Shown here: in pieces, positions 1 to 5,467 of the stretch | How positions within the stretch are numbered: position 1 is the stretch's first letter | Layout of the letters: each line of letters begins with the position of its first letter | Source: an uncultured Porphyromonas sp. | GTDB lineage: Bacteria; Bacteroidota; Bacteroidia; Bacteroidales; Porphyromonadaceae | Reading direction: 5' to 3' | DNA length: 5,467 nt | NCBI GenBank assembly: GCA_902465775.1 | Contig: CABQOJ010000089.1 | Span: 1 to 5,467, forward strand | Notes under the pieces: generated by a model | Seen by the model: only the letters and a program-made list of their open reading frames with translations | Told to the model about the DNA's origin: nothing | Database searches by the model: none | Translations under genes and position numbers: made by a program

Positions 1-591
1 ACCATAGGGTAGGGAGACCAAGAGCTGCGAGCCGATAGGATAAACCTGCTGGAGGATCCCACCGAGAGCTGCACTCTTTGAGCCGACCATTCCGGTCAAG
101 ACTTGTCCGCCAAGCTGCGTAAGCATCTCACGGCTGATGCGCTCGTTGGCATGCTTAGCCACAGCGTGAGAGACCTCGTGCGCTATGACCGCAGCCAGCT
201 CGTCGTCGGTAGGACGCGTCGCCTGGAGCAAACCACTGTAGACGACGATCTTGCCACCAGGCATACAGAAAGCGTTGACCTGACGATCACGGACGAAGTT
301 AAACTCCCACTGTGTCGCCTGCGCTATCTGGTCGTAGCCATTGTTGCGCAGATAGTTGTCCGTGGCCTGCGCTATGCGTCGTGCCACACGGAGCGTCTGT
401 TGCCCTTGGGGCGAGTTGTTGTCCACATTCGCCTTGCGGATAAACTGATTATATTGCTGTGCGCTGGCCGCCGAGATCTCAGCGTCCGATACAAGGTTGA
501 GTTGCTGTCGTCCCGTGATCGGTACGACGCCACACCCTGCCAGTAAGAGCGTCAGGGTGAGTGCTGTAAACCATTTTGCTATCTGTGTCAT
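1..591 (-). CDS. M48-family zinc metallopeptidase lipoprotein (Oma1/LoiP-like), C-terminal part outside window
   Basis: Read on the minus strand from ATG at 591-589, the frame stays open to the window edge (197 codons), so the gene is cut off at its 3' end. Residues 1-20 form a lipoprotein signal: a hydrophobic stretch (WFTALTLTLLLAGC) ends in the lipobox LAGC with Cys20 as lipidation site, followed by GVVPITGRQQL, typical of bacterial M48 lipoproteins. The zinc motif HEVSH (HExxH) lies at residues 138-142, with His138 and His142 as predicted ligands and Glu139 as catalytic base; the helix continues AVAKHANERIS as in Oma1/LoiP/YcaL-type peptidases. The third ligand, a Glu in the downstream ExxxD motif, should lie just beyond the visible sequence. 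The family degrades misfolded or damaged envelope proteins; a periplasm-facing, membrane-anchored location is inferred from the lipobox. The gene has its own promoter and follows the WG-repeat gene behind a terminator-like hairpin, so it is probably transcribed separately. Family call very secure; substrate unknown. Confidence 0.95.
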   Translation of the reverse strand, partial: MTQIAKWFTALTLTLLLAGCGVVPITGRQQLNLVSDAEISAASAQQYNQFIRKANVDNNSPQGQQTLRVARRIAQATDNYLRNNGYDQIAQATQWEFNFVRDRQVNAFCMPGGKIVVYSGLLQATRPTDDELAAVIAHEVSHAVAKHANERISREMLTQLGGQVLTGMVGSKSAALGGILQQVYPIGSQLLVSLPYG

Positions 592-617
592 CTTCGTAGT
601 ATGTTGATTGAGTCTAT

Positions 618-631
618 GAGACCGTAGTCTC
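618..631. repeat. Short inverted repeat at the predicted 5' end of the M48 mRNA
   Basis: GAGAC and GTCTC form perfect 5-base arms around a 4-base centre (CGTA). The element lies just downstream of the -7 box (640-647), around or immediately after the predicted transcription start near 633. It could be a small 5' leader hairpin or an operator half-site pair. A 5-base palindrome can arise by chance, so its role is only inferred from position. Confidence 0.35.
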
Positions 632-639
632 TACTACTG

Positions 640-647
640 CAAAGATA
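640..647 (-). promoter_or_regulatory. Bacteroidetes-type promoter -7 box for the M48 gene
   Basis: The minus strand reads TATCTTTG, a perfect match to the Bacteroidetes -7 consensus TAnnTTTG, 49 bases upstream of the M48 start codon. The expected transcription start is near 633. I see no clean TTG at the usual 19-21 base distance upstream, so the -33 element is weak or absent. The match to the boxes in front of the other two promoted genes (TATCTTTGCA in all three) supports the call. Confidence 0.7.
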
Positions 648-759
648 CTCTTTTTGCGCGTGCCGTTGCCATTTCGAGAGTTTACAATTCAAAAGCGCAC
701 CTCCCCGTCCGCTAAAGCTTACCGTGCCAATGCCTTGCTGTCGCAATGCTGGCACCAAG

Positions 760-799
760 CAGAGGGCTCAACCGCTACCGTTAGCGATTGAGCCCTCTG
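760..799 (-). terminator. Strong stem-loop, likely terminator of the WG-repeat gene
   Basis: Two perfect 12-base arms (CAGAGGGCTCAA at 760-771 and its complement at 788-799) enclose a further inner stem (773-777 with 782-786, after one mismatch) and a 4-base loop. It begins 24 bases after the stop codon of the minus-strand WG-repeat gene and lies ahead of the M48 promoter, the right place for a transcription terminator. On the minus strand no U-run follows the stem, so it may instead act as an mRNA 3'-end stabiliser or work with another factor. The next plus-strand gene is far away, so termination in that direction is less relevant. Confidence 0.75.
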
Positions 800-823
800 T
801 GTGTATGTGTAGACTATACGTTA

Positions 824-2170
824 TCAATACTCATCTGCCCACTGTGCTGCTTCGTCTACTGCTGGTACTGCTTCATCATCTGCTAGTGCATTTGTTACTG
901 CTTTTGATCCTTCTGCCACAGCTCTTGCAGCTTCCGCTTCAGCTTCCTCAGCAGCTGCTGTAGCTTTGTAGAGCTCGATGGCTTTCAGCCTAGACTTCTT
1001 GCATCGCTCCTTGAGTCCCTTAGAGAAGGTGTCGTTCCCCTTTAGATCCACATAGCCGTAATGCTCCTTACTACCTTCTCCAGGGATGAAGATGCCAAAT
1101 CTATCCGCAAAGCTAAGCTCGCCGTACTCTACCAAGACTACAGGGATCACTCCATTAGTGAGGTCTATTTCTTTTGGTTCGATATAGATACTAGCCTCAT
1201 CATACTCTGCTGGGACGATTATCTTGCCGTTGGCATCTTTCACGCCCCAGAGGTATAGCTCACACGTCTCTGTGCCATACACTTTACCCGTGTAGAGCGT
1301 GTGCGTGAAGGTCTGAGCTTGGCCAGCGGTGGCGCGCTTTGTGATTCGCTCCATCTCGCTGTCACTCACCTCTTTGATCTTCTTGCCCTTGGTATTATAG
1401 ACTTTGTATCCTGACTCTCCCTTGGGAATGTAGAGTTTGCCATCCATGAACTTCTCAACATAAGCAGGTGCGTGATAAGGAATCATCCCGAGACTGGTAT
1501 AAGGGGCATAGTGTCCTTCGCCATAAGCACCCTGGAAGACCTTACGTCCCTCCCTGTCGAGGACGAAAAAGCGATCATTACTCTCGTTCTTGACAACCAC
1601 TAGCCCCTCAGAAAACTCGCCTGGGATCTCTATCTCCCGACGATGTCGGATCACCTCACGCCCCGTGGTATCGATGAAGCCATAGCCTGAGTCATAAGAA
1701 ATCCGCACAGAGGCTAGCCCCTCATGGAAAGGATTGGCCCAAGCATACTTGCATGGTATCACCTCCTGACCAGTCTTGTCGATGTAGCCCCACTTGCCAT
1801 TCTTACAGACAGCTGCATATCCCTCGCTGAAGAGGCTGAGCTGGTCATACTTCTGGATGGCTTCAATGAACTCAGGGGTTAGCTGGACTAAGTTCTCGTC
1901 TACCTCGCTCTCCACACCGGTCGTATCGCTTTGCTCGCTCCTTGCTGGGTCCAAATCGATTGAGGGTGCTTTCTTAGCGCAGCCCTTAGACAGAGTAAGG
2001 ATGAGGACACAACACAACCCCACGACAACGACAGCTGCTGCGATTATGATCGTCCACATCTTCCGCTTCGGATTGTTCGTGTTTTGACCCATAGGGTTGC
2101 CACACTGTGGGCAGGTCGCAGAGCCTTCTGGGACTGAGGCTCCGCACTTGGTACAGTTCTTTAAAGCCAT
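824..2170 (-). CDS. Zinc-ribbon, single-membrane-segment, WG-repeat protein of unknown function
   Basis: The 448-residue protein starts MALKNCTKCG. Residues 6-24 form a zinc ribbon (CTKC at 6-9, CPQC at 20-23). A basic patch (KRK, 35-37) precedes one hydrophobic segment (about 39-60), then an acidic linker (69-95). WG (KWGYIDKTG-type) repeats follow: clear ones at about 114-139, 148-174 and 186-212, and degenerate ones near 236-265, 304-324 and 369-379. The last 48 residues are an Ala/Glu-rich tail likely to be helical. By the positive-inside rule the zinc ribbon would be cytoplasmic and the WG domain periplasmic; this is inference. WG repeats are beta-rich modules of no settled biochemical role, common in Bacteroidetes. 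The frame is open to 2314, but 2170 is chosen because a good promoter lies at 2247-2277 inside that extension, the extra 48 residues look non-coding, and the zinc ribbon starts at once after Met. It is probably monocistronic, ending at the hairpin at 760-799. Domain call secure, function unknown. Confidence 0.92.
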   Translation of the reverse strand: MALKNCTKCGASVPEGSATCPQCGNPMGQNTNNPKRKMWTIIIAAAVVVVGLCCVLILTLSKGCAKKAPSIDLDPARSEQSDTTGVESEVDENLVQLTPEFIEAIQKYDQLSLFSEGYAAVCKNGKWGYIDKTGQEVIPCKYAWANPFHEGLASVRISYDSGYGFIDTTGREVIRHRREIEIPGEFSEGLVVVKNESNDRFFVLDREGRKVFQGAYGEGHYAPYTSLGMIPYHAPAYVEKFMDGKLYIPKGESGYKVYNTKGKKIKEVSDSEMERITKRATAGQAQTFTHTLYTGKVYGTETCELYLWGVKDANGKIIVPAEYDEASIYIEPKEIDLTNGVIPVVLVEYGELSFADRFGIFIPGEGSKEHYGYVDLKGNDTFSKGLKERCKKSRLKAIELYKATAAAEEAEAEAARAVAEGSKAVTNALADDEAVPAVDEAAQWADEY

Positions 2171-2222
2171 GATGCTATAATGTTTTTGAGTTTGACATGC
2201 TACACAGCAGGCAGGAGACCCA

Positions 2223-2247
2223 GCACTAGGTCTACTGTCTTTAGTGC
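2223..2247. repeat. Inverted repeat at the predicted transcription start of the WG-repeat gene
   Basis: GCACTA (2223-2228) and TAGTGC (2242-2247) are perfect 6-base arms separated by 13 bases, abutting the -7 box and spanning the predicted start near 2240. An overlapping second inverted repeat, AGACC (2216-2220) with GGTCT (2229-2233), lies in the early leader. Either could form a 5' mRNA hairpin or be a repressor site. The arms are short and the role is unproven. Confidence 0.35.
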
Positions 2248-2277
2248 AAAGATAAATCTTTTGTTTAAGGTTCGCAA
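2247..2277 (-). promoter_or_regulatory. Bacteroidetes-type promoter for the WG-repeat gene
   Basis: On the minus strand TTG (2277-2275) is followed after 20 bases by TATCTTTG (2254-2247), matching the Bacteroidetes -33 TTTG / -7 TAnnTTTG arrangement in sequence and spacing; the spacer is A-rich. The predicted transcription start is near 2240, giving a leader of about 70 bases to the ATG at 2170. Because the promoter lies inside the possible upstream extension of the reading frame, it fixes the start codon at 2170. Confidence 0.8.
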
Positions 2278-2376
2278 CAGACTGGCTCCTCGCTTCAGGA
2301 CTGACGCACGACAACTGCTCTCCTAGGAGCTACAGCTCGACGATGATCGCGTCAACATCTCCGATTGTTCTGATCC

Positions 2377-2526
2377 CTCCCGAGGAAATCCCAGCTAGCT
2401 CCATGGAAAATGAAAATCCTCTACCGAGGCGAGAAACAAAACTTCGGAAGAATGAAATGAAACTTCGGAAGAATCAAATCACAAGTCCGAAGAGATTTCC
2501 CGCTCCTCACTGGAAATTCAAAAATG
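2377..2526. repeat. Degenerate tandem array of about 21-22-base units in the divergent intergenic region
   Basis: About seven units can be laid out, each with a small palindrome-like core followed by an A-rich stretch: they begin near 2377 (CTCCCGAGGAAA), 2399 (CTCCATGGAAAATGAAAA), 2421 (CTACCGAGGCGAGAAAC), 2442 and 2463 (CTTCGGAAGAAT), 2486 (TCCGAAGAGATTT) and 2503 (CTCCTCACTGGAAATTC). Units 4 and 5 are near-identical; the others are diverged and their borders are my own by-eye alignment. The array lies between the two divergent promoters and overlaps neither. It looks like decaying intergenic repeat DNA of a kind seen in Bacteroidales, though I cannot name the family. Confidence 0.5.
2439..2480. 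repeat. Perfect-period tandem duplication of a 21-base unit
   Basis: Two adjacent 21-base units (2439-2459 and 2460-2480) match at 19 of 21 positions; the two differences are both G to C (2454/2475 and 2459/2480). Each unit contains CTTCGGAAG, a 4-base inverted repeat around one central base, then an A-rich tail. A third, poorly conserved copy follows at 2481-2501. This is the best-preserved core of the larger array. Confidence 0.85.
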
Positions 2527-2642
2527 CCCGCCAAAGAGTTCACGACTTCCTCCATAGAGGCGTAGATAAGCTCTCCCTATGTCGTGCGTCAACCCTAACA
2601 GCTTGTCGCCTCTAGACTTCGCCGAAATGGAGAAAGCGTGGA
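2527..2642. other. Intergenic stretch with no recognised feature
   Basis: This is the remaining part of the 557-base gap between the divergent WG-repeat and yitT starts that is not covered by the repeat array or promoters. Open frames crossing it on both strands show no protein-like composition and would run over the repeats or the yitT promoter. I see no RNA gene, strong hairpin or riboswitch-like structure. Confidence 0.5.
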
Positions 2643-2677
2643 TTTGACTGGTGGGTATGTGCTATTTTGTATCTTTG
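2643..2677 (+). promoter_or_regulatory. Bacteroidetes-type promoter for the yitT-porin-argS unit
   Basis: TATCTTTG (2670-2677) is a perfect -7 TAnnTTTG box, and its extension TATCTTTGCAC is identical over 11 bases to the WG-repeat gene's promoter. A TTTG at 2643-2646 could be the -33 element, but its 23-base spacer is a little longer than the usual 19-21. The expected transcription start is near 2684. It therefore rules out the GTG at 2638 as the main start of the downstream gene. Confidence 0.7.
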
Positions 2678-2727
2678 CACGCAGATACCTGTCGGAGAGC
2701 ATCACCGCCCAGTGGGGGTGCCTCGCG

Positions 2728-3762
2728 ATGGATCTCTCACCTCGTAATACGCTTCTAATGAAATACAAGCTCCCCAGTAAGGATGAACTTCGTGCCCGCC
2801 TAGCCGCTCTGCCTGGCCAGGCGACTGACCTACTCACTAGCCGTAAGTTTTGGTACGAATTGGTCTTGATGACCGTTGCCATGTTTATAGGCGCTATGGC
2901 GGTACACTACTTCCTCGCTCCTAGTGGTCTGATCGTTGGATCGGTGACGGGACTGGGCATCGTGCTGGAGCGGTTGCTCCCGGTGATGTCGCTGGGGTCC
3001 TATATGTTTCTCATCAATGCGATCCTGCTACTCCTCTCTTTCATCCTGATCGGTAACGAGTTTGGCGCTAAGACTTGCTACACGGCACTGATCTTAGGCC
3101 CGTTTGTAGACTTGATGGGGTGGATCGATCCTGTCAGTGGGTCGATGTTTGCTCAGGAGGTACATGGCGAGATGGTAAACAATCCAGGGTTTGACTTGGT
3201 CTGCTTCATCTTGGTGATGAGTGCGGCGCAGGCGATCCTCTTTAGCATCAACGCTTCGACGGGAGGACTAGACATCTTGGCAAAGATCTTCAATAAGTTC
3301 CTCCATGTGCCACTAGGCGTGTCGGTGACGATCGCTGGGGGCTTGATCTGCTGCTCTGCCTTCCTGACCAGTCCTACGGGGCTTGTGATCATGGGACTCG
3401 TGGGTACTTGGCTCAACGGCTTGATCCTCGACTACTTTATGACCCGTATGAGCTCACGGACACGTGTCTACGTCATCTCCAAGGACTGGGAGCATATCCG
3501 CGACTATGTCATTCACACGCTCAATCGTGGAGTAACGATCCACCCCGTGACGGGTGGCTACTCAGGCGAGGATCACAAGCAGCTGGAGTGTATCTTGACG
3601 AGGGATGAGTTTGGCAAGCTGCTAGACCATCTGCGTGCTGAGCGTATGGAGCCCTTTATCACATCCGACCCGGTCAGCGAGGTGTACGGTCTGTGGCGCA
3701 AGAAGGGCCAGCGTCAGGAGCTAACGATCGAGACGGGGACGCCTGATGAGATGACCTTTTAG
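2728..3762 (+). CDS. YitT-family integral membrane protein with C-terminal DUF2179 domain
   Basis: The protein has 344 residues if it starts at ATG 2728, somewhat longer than the roughly 280-300 residues usual in the family because of its N-terminal arm. After a charged cytoplasmic-looking N-terminus come about six hydrophobic segments: near 44-63, 91-109, 117-133, 157-174, 194-215 and 218-238. The family motif STGGLDILAK lies at about 177-186. From about 246 to 320 follows a soluble DUF2179 domain (VYVISKDWEHIRDYV, then RGVTIHPVTGGYSGED and SDPVSEVYG), typical of YitT proteins. No biochemical role is established for the family; membrane transport has been suggested. The frame is open back to a GTG at 2638, but the promoter box at 2670-2677 lies after it. 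ATG 2728 is the first Met after the predicted transcript start; ATG 2758, giving 334 residues, is an equally good alternative because it has a more A/T-rich upstream context. It is first in a probable operon, 23 bases before the porin gene. Family call secure; start uncertain. Confidence 0.93.
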   Translation: MDLSPRNTLLMKYKLPSKDELRARLAALPGQATDLLTSRKFWYELVLMTVAMFIGAMAVHYFLAPSGLIVGSVTGLGIVLERLLPVMSLGSYMFLINAILLLLSFILIGNEFGAKTCYTALILGPFVDLMGWIDPVSGSMFAQEVHGEMVNNPGFDLVCFILVMSAAQAILFSINASTGGLDILAKIFNKFLHVPLGVSVTIAGGLICCSAFLTSPTGLVIMGLVGTWLNGLILDYFMTRMSSRTRVYVISKDWEHIRDYVIHTLNRGVTIHPVTGGYSGEDHKQLECILTRDEFGKLLDHLRAERMEPFITSDPVSEVYGLWRKKGQRQELTIETGTPDEMTF

Positions 3763-3785
3763 TATTAACTGATTCACCTAGAACT

Positions 3786-4859
3786 ATGTCACATCTTACG
3801 AAGTCGCTCTCGGCTCTCATACTCCTACTGACACTTGCTCTCGGCTCGCTCATGGCCCAGGAGCCTGTCCCCGATGCTGAGCTAGAGGCTCCGCATGACA
3901 AGAAGATATCCCTCTCGCTCGAGGCGCGCGGTGACTACCAGCGCATCTATCTAGGTAGCCACGCTGATCAAGCGGGCTCAGGCTTTAAGGGAAATATCGC
4001 TAACATTATACTCAGTGGCACCCTCTCGCCAAAGTTTAGCTACCTCTACCGCCAAAGACTTAGCTCGATCAATCTAGATCGCACCTTCTTTGAGTCGATC
4101 GACTTCCTCTACCTGCAGTACAACCCGATCGAGCAGCTGAGTGTACGACTCGGCAAGTGGATCGTCTTCGTCGGTGGGTGGGAGTTTGAGCCAGCGCCGA
4201 TAGATGTCTTCCAGCTGGGAGAGTTTTGCTATCACATGCCAGCCTATCAGTGGGGCGCTACGGTGAGCTATACCTTGCCTAATGGACAGGACAACCTCCA
4301 TATGCAGGTGATCCAGAGCCCCTACCGCAAGGACTACGAGGCAAGCAGTGGACAGGCCGCCGACATGTACGCCTACAACCTGGTCTGGACAGCGCACCAC
4401 GACTGGTTTGTGCCGATGTGGAGTGTCAACTTTATGGAGTATGCGCCCAGGCGCTTTATGAACTATATTTCGCTGGGCAACCGCTTCCAGCTGACCCCTC
4501 GCACCTTCGTGGACCTAGACCTGATGCACCGCGCACCACTCGATGGAGATGGCAAGAAGCTCTTCTCCGACTACTCTATCTATGGGCAGCTAGCCTACCA
4601 CCCGACCGAGCAAACGAAGCTTTACCTCAAGGGGAGCTACGATCATAATACGAGTGGCTTTCATGCAGACTACGGCGTCACCGATGGCACGCAGATCACC
4701 TGTCTCGGTGGCGGGGTCGAGTACTCACCGATCCCCGAGGTGCGCCTGCATGCACATGCTAACTATGCCTTTGGTACGAATACGAACCCGCAAGCTGTGC
4801 TACATGACCAGCGCACGCAGGTCAATGTGGGCGTCACCTGGCGCATGAAAGTCCTCTAA
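3786..4859 (+). CDS. OprO/OprP-like outer-membrane porin (phosphate-selective porin family)
   Basis: The 357-residue product begins with a Sec signal peptide: a basic residue (Lys6), a hydrophobic core (ALILLLTLALG) and a probable cleavage after Ala24 (SLMA|QEP). The mature part is rich in alternating aromatic/hydrophobic strands, as in beta-barrels. A conserved stretch at about 121-147 (RLGKWIVFVGGWEFEPAPID, then VFQLGEF) matches the first-third signature of Bacteroidetes porins related to OprO/OprP. The C-terminus (VNVGVTWRMKVL) looks like a final amphipathic strand but ends in Leu rather than the common Phe. It would form a diffusion channel in the outer membrane; the family name comes from phosphate-selective Pseudomonas porins, and actual selectivity here is unknown. 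It starts 23 bases after the yitT-family stop and ends 18 bases before argS, so cotranscription is likely; no separate promoter box is seen in the gap. A shorter outer-membrane protein of unknown solute is the main alternative. Confidence 0.88.
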   Translation: MSHLTKSLSALILLLTLALGSLMAQEPVPDAELEAPHDKKISLSLEARGDYQRIYLGSHADQAGSGFKGNIANIILSGTLSPKFSYLYRQRLSSINLDRTFFESIDFLYLQYNPIEQLSVRLGKWIVFVGGWEFEPAPIDVFQLGEFCYHMPAYQWGATVSYTLPNGQDNLHMQVIQSPYRKDYEASSGQAADMYAYNLVWTAHHDWFVPMWSVNFMEYAPRRFMNYISLGNRFQLTPRTFVDLDLMHRAPLDGDGKKLFSDYSIYGQLAYHPTEQTKLYLKGSYDHNTSGFHADYGVTDGTQITCLGGGVEYSPIPEVRLHAHANYAFGTNTNPQAVLHDQRTQVNVGVTWRMKVL

Positions 4860-4877
4860 TACGTTATACTATATACT

Positions 4878-5467
4878 ATGAGCCTTTACAGACATCTTAG
4901 CGAGGCGATCGCCTCGACACTACATACACTCTACGACCTCACCACGACCGCTGACGAGATCACGCTGACCGCCACACGACCTGAGTTTGAGGGGCATGTG
5001 ACGCTCGTCGTCTTCCCCTACCTCAAGGCTTCGCGCAAGTCTCCCCAAGAGACCGCCGAGACGATCGGTGCCAAGCTACAGGAGCAGACAGATCTCATAG
5101 CTTCCTATGGCGTGGTCAAGGGCTTTCTCAACCTCACGCTGACCGACTCAGCGTGGCTCGCAGCACTGCGAGAGATTGCCGAGACACCGCACTACGGACA
5201 CATCACACCGACAGAGCAGTCGCCCCTCGTGATGATTGAGTACTCCTCACCAAACACCAATAAACCCCTGCACCTGGGACACGTTCGCAACAACCTACTC
5301 GGCTACAGCCTCGCTCAGATACTAGAGGCGAGCGGGCATCGTGTGGTCAAGACGAATATCGTCAACGACCGTGGCGTGCACATATGCAAGTCAATGCTGG
5401 CATGGCTACGCTGGGGCAATGGCGAGACGCCTGAATCTTCGGGCAAGAAGGGCGACCACCTCATCGG
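4878..5467 (+). CDS. argS: Arginyl-tRNA synthetase, N-terminal part (runs off window)
   Basis: ATG 4878 opens a frame that continues to the window edge (196 complete codons, plus two bases). It encodes a class I aminoacyl-tRNA synthetase, which attaches arginine to tRNA-Arg using ATP in the cytoplasm. Residues 1 to about 90 fit the ArgS-specific N-terminal domain that contacts the tRNA D-loop, including the conserved GVVKGFLNL. The catalytic domain then begins with IEYSSPNTNKPLHLGHVRN, in which HLGH (132-135) is the HIGH ATP-binding signature, followed by the ArgS-typical NDRGVHICKSM. The KMSKS loop and the anticodon-binding domain lie outside the window; full-length family members are about 560-600 residues, so roughly a third is visible. 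The gene begins 18 bases after the porin stop, in an AT-rich start context containing two copies of TATACTA, and probably shares the transcript with the two upstream genes. Such identity is certain from the motifs; whether argS also has a private promoter within the porin gene cannot be seen. Confidence 0.97.
   Translation, partial: MSLYRHLSEAIASTLHTLYDLTTTADEITLTATRPEFEGHVTLVVFPYLKASRKSPQETAETIGAKLQEQTDLIASYGVVKGFLNLTLTDSAWLAALREIAETPHYGHITPTEQSPLVMIEYSSPNTNKPLHLGHVRNNLLGYSLAQILEASGHRVVKTNIVNDRGVHICKSMLAWLRWGNGETPESSGKKGDHLI

Noticed and set aside
103..546. Plus-strand open frame of 147 codons opposite the M48 gene
   Set aside because: The minus strand carries a clear lipobox and HEVSH zinc motif across the same bases; the plus frame has no recognisable domain and is an antisense shadow.
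2171..2314. N-terminal 48-residue extension of the WG-repeat protein
   Set aside because: It would require translation of the promoter region, and the added residues lack protein-like character; the zinc ribbon begins right after the Met at 2170.
2439..2501. Possible CRISPR array
   Set aside because: Units abut with a 21-base period and no unique spacers between repeats, and no cas gene is nearby.
2343..2615. Plus-strand open frame of 90 codons in the divergent intergenic region
   Set aside because: It runs straight through the tandem repeats, has Lys/Asn/Glu low-complexity composition dictated by them, and has no promoter or recognisable fold.
2595..2882. Minus-strand open frame of 95 codons
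   Set aside because: It overlaps the yitT promoter and the 5' end of the YitT-family coding region on the opposite strand and shows no domain.
4074..4400. Minus-strand open frame of 108 codons inside the porin gene
   Set aside because: The plus-strand frame has a signal peptide and porin signature across the same region; the antisense frame has no supporting feature.
4863..4877. Duplicated TATACTA before argS as a separate promoter
   Set aside because: It does not match TAnnTTTG or have a -33 TTG at the right distance; it is more simply an AT-rich translation start context.

Overview
The window looks like chromosomal DNA of a Bacteroidales bacterium, most likely a Porphyromonas. Three putative promoters carry a perfect Bacteroidetes-type -7 box (TAnnTTTG, here always TATCTTTGCA). 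No start codon has a strong Shine-Dalgarno sequence. The protein set (M48 lipoprotein, zinc-ribbon WG-repeat protein, YitT-family membrane protein, OprO/P-like porin) is typical of that order. The base composition, near 50% GC by eye, would suit P. asaccharolytica or P. uenonis better than P. gingivalis. The species call is inference.

Left part, minus strand. The window opens inside an M48 (Oma1/LoiP-like) metallopeptidase lipoprotein, of which the first 197 codons are present (591 down to 1). Upstream of it lie its promoter (-7 box at 640-647) and a strong stem-loop (760-799), read here as the terminator of the next gene. That gene (2170 down to 824) encodes a 448-residue protein with an N-terminal zinc ribbon, one membrane segment, a WG-repeat ectodomain and an Ala/Glu-rich tail. 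Its promoter (2247-2277) fits the TTG-N20-TAnnTTTG spacing and shows that translation starts at 2170, not further upstream.

Centre. The 557-base region between the divergent WG and yitT starts (2171-2727) holds two divergent promoters and an A-rich array of about 21-22-base degenerate repeats (about 2377-2526). The two best units, at 2439-2480, match at 19 of 21 bases. No convincing gene lies there.

Right part, plus strand. A YitT/DUF2179 membrane protein, an OprO/P-like outer-membrane porin and the start of arginyl-tRNA synthetase (argS) follow each other with gaps of only 23 and 18 bases. They probably form one transcription unit from the promoter at 2643-2677. The neighbours share no obvious pathway; two are envelope proteins and argS is a housekeeping gene.

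Overall this is a mostly ordinary core-genome stretch. I saw no mobile element, tRNA, rRNA, CRISPR array or defence system. The least explained items are the intergenic repeat array and the zinc-ribbon/WG-repeat envelope protein, whose function is unknown.
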